This document shows, piece after piece, positions 56,913 to 64,000 of a DNA stretch of 64,000 bases. Source of the DNA: Synechococcus sp. CB0101 (GTDB lineage: Bacteria; Cyanobacteriota; Cyanobacteriia; PCC-6307; Cyanobiaceae); contig NZ_CP039373.1 of the NCBI RefSeq assembly GCF_000179235.2, positions 1,891,860 through 1,955,859 on the forward strand, in the 5' to 3' direction. The notes under the pieces are model-generated. The model searched no databases. It was given only the letters and a program-made list of their open reading frames with translations, and was not told where the DNA came from. The position numbers and the translations under genes are program-made. Numbering within the stretch: position 1 is the first letter of the stretch; each line of letters opens with the position of its first letter.

Positions 56913-57431
56913 ATGTTCGACGCCTTCACCAAGGTCGTTGCCCAGGCTGATGCCCGCGGCGAATTCCTGAACGCTGGTCAAATCGACGCCCTTTCGGCGA
57001 TGGTTGGCGACAGCTTCAAGCGTATGGATGCTGTGAACCGCATCACCTCCAACGCTTCCAAGATCGTCACCAACGCTGCTCGCGAACTGTTCGACCAGCA
57101 GCCCGCTCTGATCGCCCCCGGCGGCAACGCGTACACCCACCGTCGCATGGCTGCTTGCCTGCGCGACATGGAGATCGTGCTGCGCTACGTGACCTACGCG
57201 ATCTTCACCGGCGACGCTTCCGTGCTGGAAGACCGCTGCCTGAACGGCCTGCGTGAGACCTATCTGGCTCTGGGCGTTCCTGGCGCTTCCGTGGCCGAAG
57301 GCATCCGCAAGATGAAGGACGCCGCCATCTCGATCGCCAACGATCGCAACGGCATCACCCCCGGCGACTGCTCCGCTCTGATGAGCGAGATCGGCACCTA
57401 CTTCGATCGCGCTGCTGCTGCTGTTGCCTGA
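56913..57431 (+). CDS. cpcB: Phycocyanin beta subunit (copy 2)
   Basis: Its 172 residues are the same as cpcB1, with bilin cysteines 82 and 153, free Cys109 and Asn72. The DNA also looks the same, so synonymous sites have not diverged, pointing to recent duplication or continuing gene conversion. What differs is the region more than 38 bp before the ATG, so expression may be controlled separately. Confidence 0.99.
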   Translation: MFDAFTKVVAQADARGEFLNAGQIDALSAMVGDSFKRMDAVNRITSNASKIVTNAARELFDQQPALIAPGGNAYTHRRMAACLRDMEIVLRYVTYAIFTGDASVLEDRCLNGLRETYLALGVPGASVAEGIRKMKDAAISIANDRNGITPGDCSALMSEIGTYFDRAAAAVA

Positions 57432-57485
57432 GGCAACGCTGCTCCGCGTCATTTCTAGGTCCACCCTTCTTCTTCACTTCGAACA

Positions 57486-57974
57486 ATGAAGACCCCCCTC
57501 ACCGAAGCCGTTGCAGCCGCTGATTCCCAGGGCCGCTTCCTGAGCAACACCGAGCTGAACGCCGCTTTCGGCCGTTTCGAGCGCGCTGCCAACGCTCTGG
57601 CTGCTGCCAAGGCTCTGACCGCCAAGGCTGACGAACTGGTGAACGGCGCTGCCCAGGCCGTTTACAACAAGTTCCCCTACACCACCCAGATGCAGGGCAG
57701 CAACTACGCCTCCGACGCGCGCGGTAAGGCCAAGTGCGCCCGTGACATCGGCTACTACCTGCGTCAGGTGACCTACTGCCTGGTTGCTGGTGGCACCGGC
57801 CCCATCGACGAGTACCTGATCGCAGGTCTCGACGAGATCAACCGTGCGTTCGAGCTCTCCCCCTCCTGGTATGTGGAAGCTCTGAACTACATCAAGGCCA
57901 ACCACGGCATCTCCGGCGACGCCGGCGTGATCGCCAACAACTACATCGACTACGCGATCGCCGCTCTGGTCTGA
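57486..57974 (+). CDS. cpcA: Phycocyanin alpha subunit (copy 2)
   Basis: Its 162 residues are the same as cpcA1, with bilin site Cys84. It follows cpcB2 after the same 54-bp spacer. Downstream, a terminator of slightly different sequence stands between it and cpcE. The arrangement cpcB2A2-cpcE-cpcF recalls the second cpc set of Synechococcus elongatus. Confidence 0.99.
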   Translation: MKTPLTEAVAAADSQGRFLSNTELNAAFGRFERAANALAAAKALTAKADELVNGAAQAVYNKFPYTTQMQGSNYASDARGKAKCARDIGYYLRQVTYCLVAGGTGPIDEYLIAGLDEINRAFELSPSWYVEALNYIKANHGISGDAGVIANNYIDYAIAALV

Positions 57975-58010
57975 TTTTCAGATTCACAGCGCAACCGCGA
58001 GTTGCCCCGA

Positions 58011-58035
58011 GCCCCCCGAAAGGGGGGCTTTTTTT
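58011..58035 (+). terminator. Intrinsic terminator after cpcA2
   Basis: GCCCCCC/GGGGGGC with a GAAA loop and seven Ts. It ends 16 bp before the chosen cpcE start, leaving no space for a separate promoter. Confidence 0.95.
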
Positions 58036-58051
58036 GTTGCATCCGTCCGCG

Positions 58052-58972
58052 ATGGGACCGGCGGCGATGGCAGCATCACCATCGCCATCGTTTTGGGCCA
58101 TGGCCGCCGGCGACGCCGACCCATCGATTCCGGGCAACGGAGATCCGATCAGTGAAGAGGAGGCGCTGCGTCGCCTGCGCCTCACCGATGACCCCTCCGC
58201 GCAGTACTACGCGGCCTGGTGGTTGGGCCGCAACCGCAGCACGCATCCCGATGCGGTGCCCCTGTTGCAGGAGGCGTTGCGTCAGCGCCGCCCCCGCGAC
58301 CCCGGGGCTGGCGTGGAAGAAAATGCCGTGGCGCGCAATGCAGCCCGCGCCCTCGGCAAGCTCGGCCAGAGCGCCCAAGCGGCCATTCCTGATCTGCTGG
58401 CCACCCTTGAGGACGACGACCACGGCCTGCGCGAAGCTGCAGCGCGCGCCCTCGGTGATCTGCGTGCTCAAGCGGCAGTTGAGCCCCTGCGCCGCCGATT
58501 AGCTAGTGGCCCGGCGGTGGCCGGAGCCCAGCAACCCGGCACGCCCCGGCTGCAGGAACCCTGTGAAGCGCTGCTCGAAGCCCTTGGAGAGATCGGTGTG
58601 GCCGAGCCGCCGGTGTTGGCGGTGATCGAGCCGTTTGTGGGCCATGAGCGGCCCTTGATCCGCAGCGCCGCCTGTCGGGCCCTGCTGCAGCTCACCCAAG
58701 AGCGCCGCTGGGGTGATCAGCTGGTGCAATTGCTGCACCACCAGCAGTTGCAGGTGCGCCGCGCAGCTCTGATGGATCTGGGGGCCGCCGGATGGCGCGA
58801 GGCCCTGGAGCCCATTGCTGCAACCCTGGCAGAGAACAGCCTCAAGCTGATTGCTCTGCGCGGTCTGGTGGAGCAGGGCGCTGGTTCGGCGGGCGGCCAT
58901 GCCGCTTCGTCAGGCGAGGCACCTGATGCCGCCACCGTGGCGGTGCTCGATGCCATGGATGCCCTGCTGTGA
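58052..58972 (+). CDS. cpcE: Phycocyanin alpha-subunit bilin lyase, CpcE
   Basis: A 306-residue HEAT-repeat protein that with CpcF attaches phycocyanobilin to CpcA Cys84. Repeats are seen as ALRRLRLTDDPSAQYYAAWW, NAARALGKLGQSAQAAIPDL, REAAARALGDLRAQAAVEPL and further copies. Starts at 58052 or 58067 are both possible; a TTG at 58034 would fall in the terminator. The stop overlaps the cpcF start (GTGA). Expression likely depends on read-through from cpcB2A2. Confidence 0.92.
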   Translation: MGPAAMAASPSPSFWAMAAGDADPSIPGNGDPISEEEALRRLRLTDDPSAQYYAAWWLGRNRSTHPDAVPLLQEALRQRRPRDPGAGVEENAVARNAARALGKLGQSAQAAIPDLLATLEDDDHGLREAAARALGDLRAQAAVEPLRRRLASGPAVAGAQQPGTPRLQEPCEALLEALGEIGVAEPPVLAVIEPFVGHERPLIRSAACRALLQLTQERRWGDQLVQLLHHQQLQVRRAALMDLGAAGWREALEPIAATLAENSLKLIALRGLVEQGAGSAGGHAASSGEAPDAATVAVLDAMDALL

Positions 58973-59646
58973 GCACTTCTGTGATGACCCCATCGGATGT
59001 GGCGGCCCTGGTGGAGGCCGTGCAGCGCGCCGATAGCGCTTTAGGCCTTCTGCAGGCCACCCAAGCCCTTGCCGCCTCCGCCCATCCCGATGGTGCGACC
59101 TGCCTGGTGGAGGTGCTGGGCTTCAACAACCCTGGCGCTGCCGTGGCCGCCGTTGATGGCCTGATCGCCATCGGCGTGCCTGCCGTTGACACGATCCTCT
59201 CCAACATCGACGGCTACAACTACGGCGCTCGTGCCTGGGCCGTGCGCGCCCTGGCCGGCATCGGTGATGTGCGCGGCCTGGAGGTGCTCGAAGATGCCCT
59301 CGGCAAAGACATCGGCCCCAGCGTGCGCCGTGCGGCGGCCCGGGGTCTTGGGCAATTGCGGCTCGATGCGCTTCCGCCACCGCAGCGCCGCGCCACGGCT
59401 GAGCGCTGCTTGCACGCCTTGGTGGAGGGTTGCCGCGATGGTGAGTGGGTGGTGCGTTACGCCGTGGTGGTGGGGCTTGAATCGCTCGCGCCCGCCGTGC
59501 ATCCCGAGCTGGCCGAGGGGCCCGTTGCGCAGCAGCGCCTGCACGACGCGCTGATCGGTCTGTGCCGGAATCCAACGGAGGAGGCCCCAGTGGTGCAGCT
59601 CCGGGCCGCCCTGGCCCTGCAGCGCCTGGGGGTGAACCATGGCTGA
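58969..59646 (+). CDS. cpcF: Phycocyanin alpha-subunit bilin lyase, CpcF
   Basis: A 225-residue HEAT-repeat partner of CpcE with a GTG start overlapping the cpcE stop codon. Repeats include ATQALAASAHPDGATCLVEV, VDGLIAIGVPAVDTILSN and ARAWAVRALAGIGDVRGLEV, as well as RDGEWVVRYAVVVGLESL. CpcE and CpcF form a heterodimer and also move the bilin off again. Its end overlaps the phosphatase start by 8 bp. Confidence 0.92.
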   Translation: MSTSVMTPSDVAALVEAVQRADSALGLLQATQALAASAHPDGATCLVEVLGFNNPGAAVAAVDGLIAIGVPAVDTILSNIDGYNYGARAWAVRALAGIGDVRGLEVLEDALGKDIGPSVRRAAARGLGQLRLDALPPPQRRATAERCLHALVEGCRDGEWVVRYAVVVGLESLAPAVHPELAEGPVAQQRLHDALIGLCRNPTEEAPVVQLRAALALQRLGVNHG

Positions 59647-60127
59647 GCAGCGCCTGTTGTTTGTCTGCCTCGGCAACATCTGCCGCTCACCGGCCGCCGA
59701 GGGGGTGTTTTTGCACCTGATCGCCCGCGAGGGTCTGGAAGATCGCTTTGTGGTGGATAGCGCCGGCACCGGTGGCTGGCACGTGGGCAACCCCGCGGAT
59801 CGGCGCATGCGCGCCGCCGCGGAGCGCCGCGGCATTCATCTGCCCAGCCGCGCGCGCCAGATCGAGCTGGCGGATTTCAGCGCCTTCGATCGCATCCTCA
59901 CCATGGATGACGACAACCTGCGCAACGTGCGTTCTCTGGCGCGCGAACTGCGGGATCGGCCGGGTCTGGCGAGGATTGAGCCGATGACCAGCCACTGCCG
60001 CCAGCACCGGGCCAGCGAGGTGCCCGATCCCTATTACGGAGGCGAGCAGGGCTTCGAGCATGTGCTCGATCTGCTGGAGGATGCCTGCGGTGGGCTGCTC
60101 GAGAGCCTGCTGCGCGAGGAGCGCTAG
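59639..60127 (+). CDS. Low-molecular-weight protein tyrosine phosphatase
   Basis: A 162-residue phosphatase. The P loop is C10-LGNIC-R16-S (C-x5-R) and the general acid is Asp130 in PDPYYGG. All catalytic residues are present. The start overlaps cpcF by 8 bp, so it is likely translated from the cpcEF message. Such a gene borders the phycobilisome region in several Synechococcus genomes as I recall; whether it acts on phycobilisome proteins is unknown. It converges with panC-cmk (4 bp overlap). Confidence 0.93.
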   Translation: MAEQRLLFVCLGNICRSPAAEGVFLHLIAREGLEDRFVVDSAGTGGWHVGNPADRRMRAAAERRGIHLPSRARQIELADFSAFDRILTMDDDNLRNVRSLARELRDRPGLARIEPMTSHCRQHRASEVPDPYYGGEQGFEHVLDLLEDACGGLLESLLREER

Positions 60128-61680
60128 GCCGCGGGCTCCGGCCAGGCGTCGTGGGGCACCCGCTGGCGGAACAGCTGCACCAGCTGCTCGATCACCGCGT
60201 CGATGCTCAGGCCATCGGTGATCAGCTCCACCGCATCGCCGGCCTGGGTGAGCGGGGCCACGTCCCGCGTGGAATCGAGATGGTCGCGTTCGGCGATCTG
60301 GGCCTCGAGTTCCGCCAGAGCCGGCACGGCAAAGCCGCGCTGCTCCAGATCAAGGGCGCGGCGGCGGGCCCGTTCGGCCACCGTGGCGGTGAGAAACACC
60401 TTCAGTTCGGCATCGGGAAACACGGCGGTGCCGATGTCGCGTCCTTCGGCCACCAGCCCGCCCCGTTTGCCCATCGCCTGCTGCTGGCGGGTGAGCGCTT
60501 CGCGCACGCAGCCATGGGCTGCCACCACCGACACCTGGGCGGTCACCTCCGGTGAGCGGATTGCCTCGGTCACGTCGTGGCCGTTCACGCTCACCCGTTG
60601 GCTCCCGGCGGCGGCGGTGCTCAGCTGCAGATCGAGGCCCTCCAGCAGCGGCGCCACCGCGGCGGCATCGCTGGCGTCCGCGCCGCTTTGCTGCACCAGC
60701 CAGGTCACGGCCCGGTACATGGCGCCGGTGTCGAGATAGATCAGCCCAAGCCGCTCAGCAAAGGCGCGGGTCACCGTGCTCTTGCCGGCTCCGGCAGGGC
60801 CGTCGATGGCAACGATCGGGGCTCGGCTCATCAGAAACACGTGGTCGATTAGGCGGCTGGGGCCGCAGTGGGCGGCGGCAGCCAGGAGGGTGAGGCCCGA
60901 GAGGCTGCTGCGGGGCTGCAGGCTGCGGGGGCACACCGCTTCTACATAGTCGAGCACCAGGCCGGCCTGCTCCAGCTGCTGCTGCACCTGCGCCAGGGCG
61001 GGGGCCAGGGCGCTGCCAGGGGGCAGCGGGGAGGCGGCGGCAGCCTGCAGCGCCTGGGGCAATGCGCTGGCCTGCTGGCGCTGTGCCGGGCTGAGGTAGC
61101 TGTTGCGTGAGCTCAGCGCCAGGCCGTCGCTCTCCCGCAGGGTGGGGCAGCCCACCACCTGCACCGGCAGGCCCAGATCCGCAGCCATCCGCTGCAGGAT
61201 TACCAGCTGTTGCCAATCCTTTTCGCCCAGCAGGAGCTGATCGGGCCGGATCAACCCCAGCAGCCGTGCCACCACCGTGGCCACGCCGTTGAAGTGGCCG
61301 GGGCGGTGCCGGCCGCATAGGCCCCTCTGCAGGGATTCGGGCGGTTGGATCCGCGTGAGTTCGCCGTCGCCGGCGGGGTAGAGCTCCTCCACGCTGGGGG
61401 CGAAGAGGGCATGGGCGCCGGCGGCCTCGGCCAGCTCGGCATCCCGCTCGAGCTGGCGGGGGTAGCGGCCGAAATCCTCGTGGGCCCCGAATTGCAGAGG
61501 GTTCACGAACACGCTCACCAACACCTGCGGCTGCAGGCCCGCCACGGGCCGTGCAGCCCGGCTGATCAGGCTCTGGTGCCCAGCGTGCAGGGCGCCCATC
61601 GTGGGCACGAAATGCAGAGGCGCCGCACCGGTGCTGCGGCGCCAGGCCTCCAGATCGGTGCAGCGGCGCAGCAGGCGCAC
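60124..61680 (-). CDS. panC/cmk: Bifunctional pantoate-beta-alanine ligase / cytidylate kinase
   Basis: A 518-residue fusion. The PanC part (~1-280) makes pantothenate; it has HFVPTMGALHAGHQSL and later LFLGEKD-like LLLGEKDWQQL and SSRNSYLSP. The Cmk part starts near residue 284 with the P loop IDGPAGAGKSTV and carries IYLDTGAMYRA and AEGRDIGTAVFPDAELKVFL. It phosphorylates CMP and dCMP. This fusion is typical of cyanobacteria. The GTG at 61680 is chosen because a terminator of the upstream gene lies at 61719-61749; the frame is open further to 61761. Confidence 0.92.
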   Translation of the reverse strand: MRLLRRCTDLEAWRRSTGAAPLHFVPTMGALHAGHQSLISRAARPVAGLQPQVLVSVFVNPLQFGAHEDFGRYPRQLERDAELAEAAGAHALFAPSVEELYPAGDGELTRIQPPESLQRGLCGRHRPGHFNGVATVVARLLGLIRPDQLLLGEKDWQQLVILQRMAADLGLPVQVVGCPTLRESDGLALSSRNSYLSPAQRQQASALPQALQAAAASPLPPGSALAPALAQVQQQLEQAGLVLDYVEAVCPRSLQPRSSLSGLTLLAAAAHCGPSRLIDHVFLMSRAPIVAIDGPAGAGKSTVTRAFAERLGLIYLDTGAMYRAVTWLVQQSGADASDAAAVAPLLEGLDLQLSTAAAGSQRVSVNGHDVTEAIRSPEVTAQVSVVAAHGCVREALTRQQQAMGKRGGLVAEGRDIGTAVFPDAELKVFLTATVAERARRRALDLEQRGFAVPALAELEAQIAERDHLDSTRDVAPLTQAGDAVELITDGLSIDAVIEQLVQLFRQRVPHDAWPEPAA

Positions 61681-61718
61681 GGGCTCTTCCGGCTCAAGGC
61701 CGACCCTACCGGGCCAGC

Positions 61719-61749
61719 AAAAAGCCCACCGGCCGAGGCCAGTGGGCTT
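61719..61749 (-). terminator. Intrinsic terminator after rlpA
   Basis: On the minus strand AAGCCCAC/GTGGGCTT forms an 8-bp stem with a 12-nt loop that can pair inside (GGCC/GGCC), followed by five U residues. It fixes panC-cmk as a separate unit. Confidence 0.88.
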
Positions 61750-61770
61750 GGGGGATGCCAATCAAGGCAT

Positions 61771-62304
61771 TCAGGGCTGAAGTACTTCCAGCTTCACGTT
61801 GGCGATGCCGCTGGAGATCAAGCCCAGGTTGTTGGCAGCGCCATGGGCCAGGTCAATCACGCGGTTGCCATGGAAGGGGCCCCGATCGTTGATGCGCACG
61901 ATGGCGCTGCGGCCGTTGCCCAGGTTGGTGACGCGCACCTTGGTGCCGAAGGGCAGGGTGCGATGCGCTGCAGTGAGGGTGCCGGGACGGAACACCTCAC
62001 CGTTGGCGGTGCGGTTTCCGTAGAAGCCGGGGCCGTACCAGCTGGCTTGACCTTTGCTCACCGACTTCACCCGCGGTTGCTGCGGGGGTGTGGCGATGGG
62101 CAGCACGGGTGCGGCGGGTTTGATCGGGAGCTCGTCTGAGGGCTCGGCCGACTCGAGGCTGGGCTCCACGCTGCGGATGGCCAGATCGAGGGAAGGGCTG
62201 CCAGCTTCAGCAGCAACGCGGCCGGTGGTGGCGAAGGCCGGGGGCAAACCAGTGCTGCCGGAGAGCAACAGTGCCGAACCACCAAGGAGACAGAGGCGAC
62301 GCAT
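61771..62304 (-). CDS. rlpA: RlpA-like septal ring lytic transglycosylase
   Basis: A 177-residue secreted protein. A signal peptide covers about residues 1-26 (hydrophobic run after MRR, likely cut at AFA-TT). A linker rich in Pro/Glu follows, and the double-psi beta-barrel RlpA domain takes residues ~85-177: GQASWYGPGFYGNRTANGEV, AAHRTLPFGTKVRVTN, and VRINDRGPFHGNRVIDLAHG with the catalytic-type Asp. Lipobox and SPOR domain are both absent. It probably acts on denuded peptidoglycan in the periplasm. Confidence 0.9.
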   Translation of the reverse strand: MRRLCLLGGSALLLSGSTGLPPAFATTGRVAAEAGSPSLDLAIRSVEPSLESAEPSDELPIKPAAPVLPIATPPQQPRVKSVSKGQASWYGPGFYGNRTANGEVFRPGTLTAAHRTLPFGTKVRVTNLGNGRSAIVRINDRGPFHGNRVIDLAHGAANNLGLISSGIANVKLEVLQP

Positions 62305-62717
62305 AACAAGCGAAACTCGCCGCGATCAACACAGCAGCCACTGGAAAAGGTGTGGCCCATCAACCTCGGACCAATTCGAATCAAGCTGCGCGGAAATTGC
62401 GAGCCGTTTCTGAACTGATGGGATGACGGAGTTCCTATCGGCAATTAACGACGCCGCAAAGTTACTGGTGGTGCGTGGTTGATTTGGTCTTCAATTGCAC
62501 GGATTGGATTGATCAGCATTTGCGATCAAATCCCGAACCTTTGGCTATCGCAGGGATCTGTGGGGTTGGCAAGGGGGGCAATGGATCACGGCCGCTGATC
62601 GCCTGGATAAGCGGGACTGATCGAAGCGCGTGCCAATCTGGCGGCCGGCTGCCCGATTGGCTGTTCCGGTGGGACCTTGGCGGGGCAGGATCGAAGGATC
62701 CGTTAGTGCTTGCAGGG
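62305..62717 (+). other. 413-bp region between rlpA and purM
   Basis: No gene is supported; the purM frame is open leftward to 62475 but the added residues lack conservation. The part 62330-62560 is clearly AT-richer than its surroundings and probably holds both divergent promoters. I could not pick out a reliable -10/-35 pair or a structured RNA. Confidence 0.5.
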
Positions 62718-63752
62718 ATGGACTACCGCACAGCCGGCGTTGATGTGGAGGCGGGGCGTGCCTTTGTGGAGCGCATCCGCTCGAGTGTTGAGTCCACGCG
62801 GCGGCCTGAGGTGCTGGGCGGTCTAGGTGGTTTCGGTGGGCTTTGTCGCTTGCCCCAGGGCATGCGCAAGCCGCTGTTGGTGTCGGGGACCGATGGTGTG
62901 GGCACCAAGCTGGAGCTGGCTCAGGCCCATGGCCAGCACCACGGGGTGGGCATTGATTTGGTGGCGATGTGCGTCAACGACGTGATCACCAGTGGCGCCC
63001 AGCCCCTGTTCTTTCTCGATTACATCGCTACCGGCAAGCTCACCCCTGAGGCCATGGCTCAGGTGGTGGAGGGCATCGCCGATGGCTGCCGCCAGAGCGG
63101 TTGTGCCCTGCTGGGCGGTGAAACGGCTGAAATGCCTGGTTTCTATGGCCCCGGCCGCTACGACCTGGCGGGCTTCTGCGTGGCCGTGGTGGAAGAAGAC
63201 GAACTGATCGACCCAGCGCGGGTGCAGGCCGGCGATCGCATCGTGGCAGTGGCCAGCAGTGGCGTGCACAGCAATGGCTTCAGCCTCGTGCGCCGCATCC
63301 TGGACATGCGCGGGGTCACGCCCGACACCTGCTTGAGCCCCGGTGGCCCGGGTGTGCTGGATGCCCTGCTGGCGCCCACTGTCTTGTATGCCTCGCTAGT
63401 GCAGGCGCTGCTGGCCGATGGGCTCGAGCTCCATGGCATGGCCCACATCACCGGTGGCGGTTTGCCTGAAAATCTGCCCCGGGCCTTGCCCGCTGGTCTG
63501 CATGCCCGTCTCGATGCTGGCAGTTGGGAGCGTCCTGCGCTCTTCCGATGGCTTCAGGAGAACGGTGAGGTGCCCGAGGCCGATCTCTGGAACACCTTCA
63601 ACCTCGGGGTGGGCTTCTGTCTGGTGCTGCCCGAGTCGGCTGTGGATGCGGCCCTGCAGGTCTGCCAGCGCCAAGGGCATCAGGCCTGGTTGCTGGGTCA
63701 GGTGGAGGCCGGTGCAGCCGGATCGACTCCCCTGGCTGGATTGCCGTACTGA
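62718..63752 (+). CDS. purM: Phosphoribosylformylglycinamidine cyclo-ligase
   Basis: A 344-residue AIR synthetase of purine synthesis. The start at 62718 gives [20 protein letters not shown]. Conserved regions are [39 protein letters not shown] (cited as [19 protein letters not shown]), [35 protein letters not shown] and [13 protein letters not shown]. Length is normal for the family. The upstream region is a long gap and the downstream one reaches the window end. Confidence 0.97.
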   Translation: MDYRTAGVDVEAGRAFVERIRSSVESTRRPEVLGGLGGFGGLCRLPQGMRKPLLVSGTDGVGTKLELAQAHGQHHGVGIDLVAMCVNDVITSGAQPLFFLDYIATGKLTPEAMAQVVEGIADGCRQSGCALLGGETAEMPGFYGPGRYDLAGFCVAVVEEDELIDPARVQAGDRIVAVASSGVHSNGFSLVRRILDMRGVTPDTCLSPGGPGVLDALLAPTVLYASLVQALLADGLELHGMAHITGGGLPENLPRALPAGLHARLDAGSWERPALFRWLQENGEVPEADLWNTFNLGVGFCLVLPESAVDAALQVCQRQGHQAWLLGQVEAGAAGSTPLAGLPY

Positions 63753-63896
63753 TTCAGCGGCTTCAGCTGCCAAATTGCATCAGCCTGGCGTTTGCGCCCG
63801 GTGAATCCGCTTCAGCCCATTAGGGTCTGGGCACTGCGGTGCGGTTTCGTTCTTAGCCGCGCCGGGTCTGATTGTTCGGTCACGCAGAACTCAGCA

Positions 63897-63921
63897 CATA
63901 GGTTCCGTTCTTCATAGGTTC
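63897..63921 (+). repeat. Direct repeat CATAGGTTC x2
   Basis: Two perfect 9-bp copies at a 16-bp period lie within the 172-bp gap after purM, resembling the CATAGGAT -10 type elements seen elsewhere in the window. They could be tandem promoters or an operator for the next gene. Confidence 0.4.
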
Positions 63922-63924
63922 GAG

Positions 63925-64000
63925 ATGTCGTTAAACGGCTCGCTTTTAAACGCTTCCACCCGAATCACCCGCCGGCGTAGTTCCGCTGGTCCGATCCCCC
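63925..64000 (+). CDS. Possible start of a gene running off the window
   Basis: An ATG at 63925 opens a frame that stays open to the last base and starts MSLNGSLLNASTRITRRRSS. Two copies of CATAGGTTC lie at 63897-63905 and 63913-63921 just upstream, and there is no ribosome-binding site. I cannot tell the product. The true start may lie further right. Confidence 0.3.
   Translation, partial: MSLNGSLLNASTRITRRRSSAGPIP

Larger units (their letters stand above)
56875..58016 (+). repeat. 1142-bp direct repeat, copy 2 (cpcB2A2)
   Basis: Second copy of the segment at 54362-55503, offset 2513 bp, same orientation. It includes the ribosome-binding site, both genes, the 54-bp spacer and the first arm of the terminator. 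Confidence 0.93.

Noticed and set aside
62475-62717. 81-residue N-terminal extension of purM
   Set aside because: Not similar to any PurM and encoded in AT-rich intergenic-type sequence; the ATG at 62718 gives the normal length.

Overview
The window is high-GC chromosomal DNA of a unicellular picocyanobacterium. Photosystem I and II core genes (psaA-psaB, psbB-psbT, psbM), a phycocyanin gene cluster and plant-type functions (LL-diaminopimelate aminotransferase, MPBQ/MSBQ methyltransferase, ferredoxin-type glutamate synthase) show a cyanobacterium. Dense gene packing, a single str operon, a PanC-Cmk fusion and a phycocyanin-only cluster without phycoerythrin genes point to the Cyanobium / Synechococcus subcluster 5 group; this placement is inference. 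I see no insertion sequences, CRISPR arrays or prophage.

Layout. 1-6.5 kb: the end of cofG and a cobalamin-type radical SAM gene (+), then a minus-strand run dapL > clpS > CPBP membrane protease > response regulator > histidine kinase with ATGA overlaps. 6.6-12.3 kb (+): radical SAM/DUF2344 fusion, RNase E, RNase HII. 12.3-15.4 kb: DUF1997 protein, pheA, MPBQ/MSBQ methyltransferase, LON-domain protein. 15.5-20.3 kb (-): str operon rpsL-rpsG-fusA-tuf-rpsJ. 20.4-28.5 kb: IscA-like protein, phosphodiester glycosidase-like protein, gltB, lipA. 28.6-31.9 kb: tRNA-Pro, a CbiG-CobJ fusion and a PEP-rich lipoprotein. 32.3-36.9 kb: psaA-psaB. 37-40.5 kb (-): thioesterase, dprA, prmC, sua5 and an unlisted 54-residue membrane protein. 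40.5-44.1 kb: stress protein, psbM, [2Fe-2S] protein, psbB, psbT. 44.3-50.9 kb (+): nrdR, rpsA, HAD hydrolase, metK, sugar kinase, a 39-residue membrane protein, DUF2470, comF-like, tRNA-Phe. 50.9-60.1 kb: phycobilisome region. 60.1-64 kb: panC-cmk, rlpA, purM and a possible gene start.

The phycobilisome region is the centrepiece: cpcT, a CpcL-like cpcG, cpcC1-cpcD, cpcB1A1, cpcC2, cpcB2A2, cpcE-cpcF, then a low-molecular-weight phosphatase. The two cpcBA copies lie in a 1142-bp direct repeat that looks identical base for base, while their upstream regions differ. Each structural module ends in an intrinsic terminator. CpcE/CpcF and CpcT would supply bilin attachment to CpcA Cys84 and CpcB Cys153. 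TGTAAC half-sites resembling the RpaB-bound HLR1 element precede psaA, the psbM/psbB locus and both cpcC genes, suggesting shared light control. I found no clearly new defence or biosynthetic system; the notable signals are regulatory architecture, tandem gene homogenisation, small membrane proteins and one unusual signalling/proteolysis operon.
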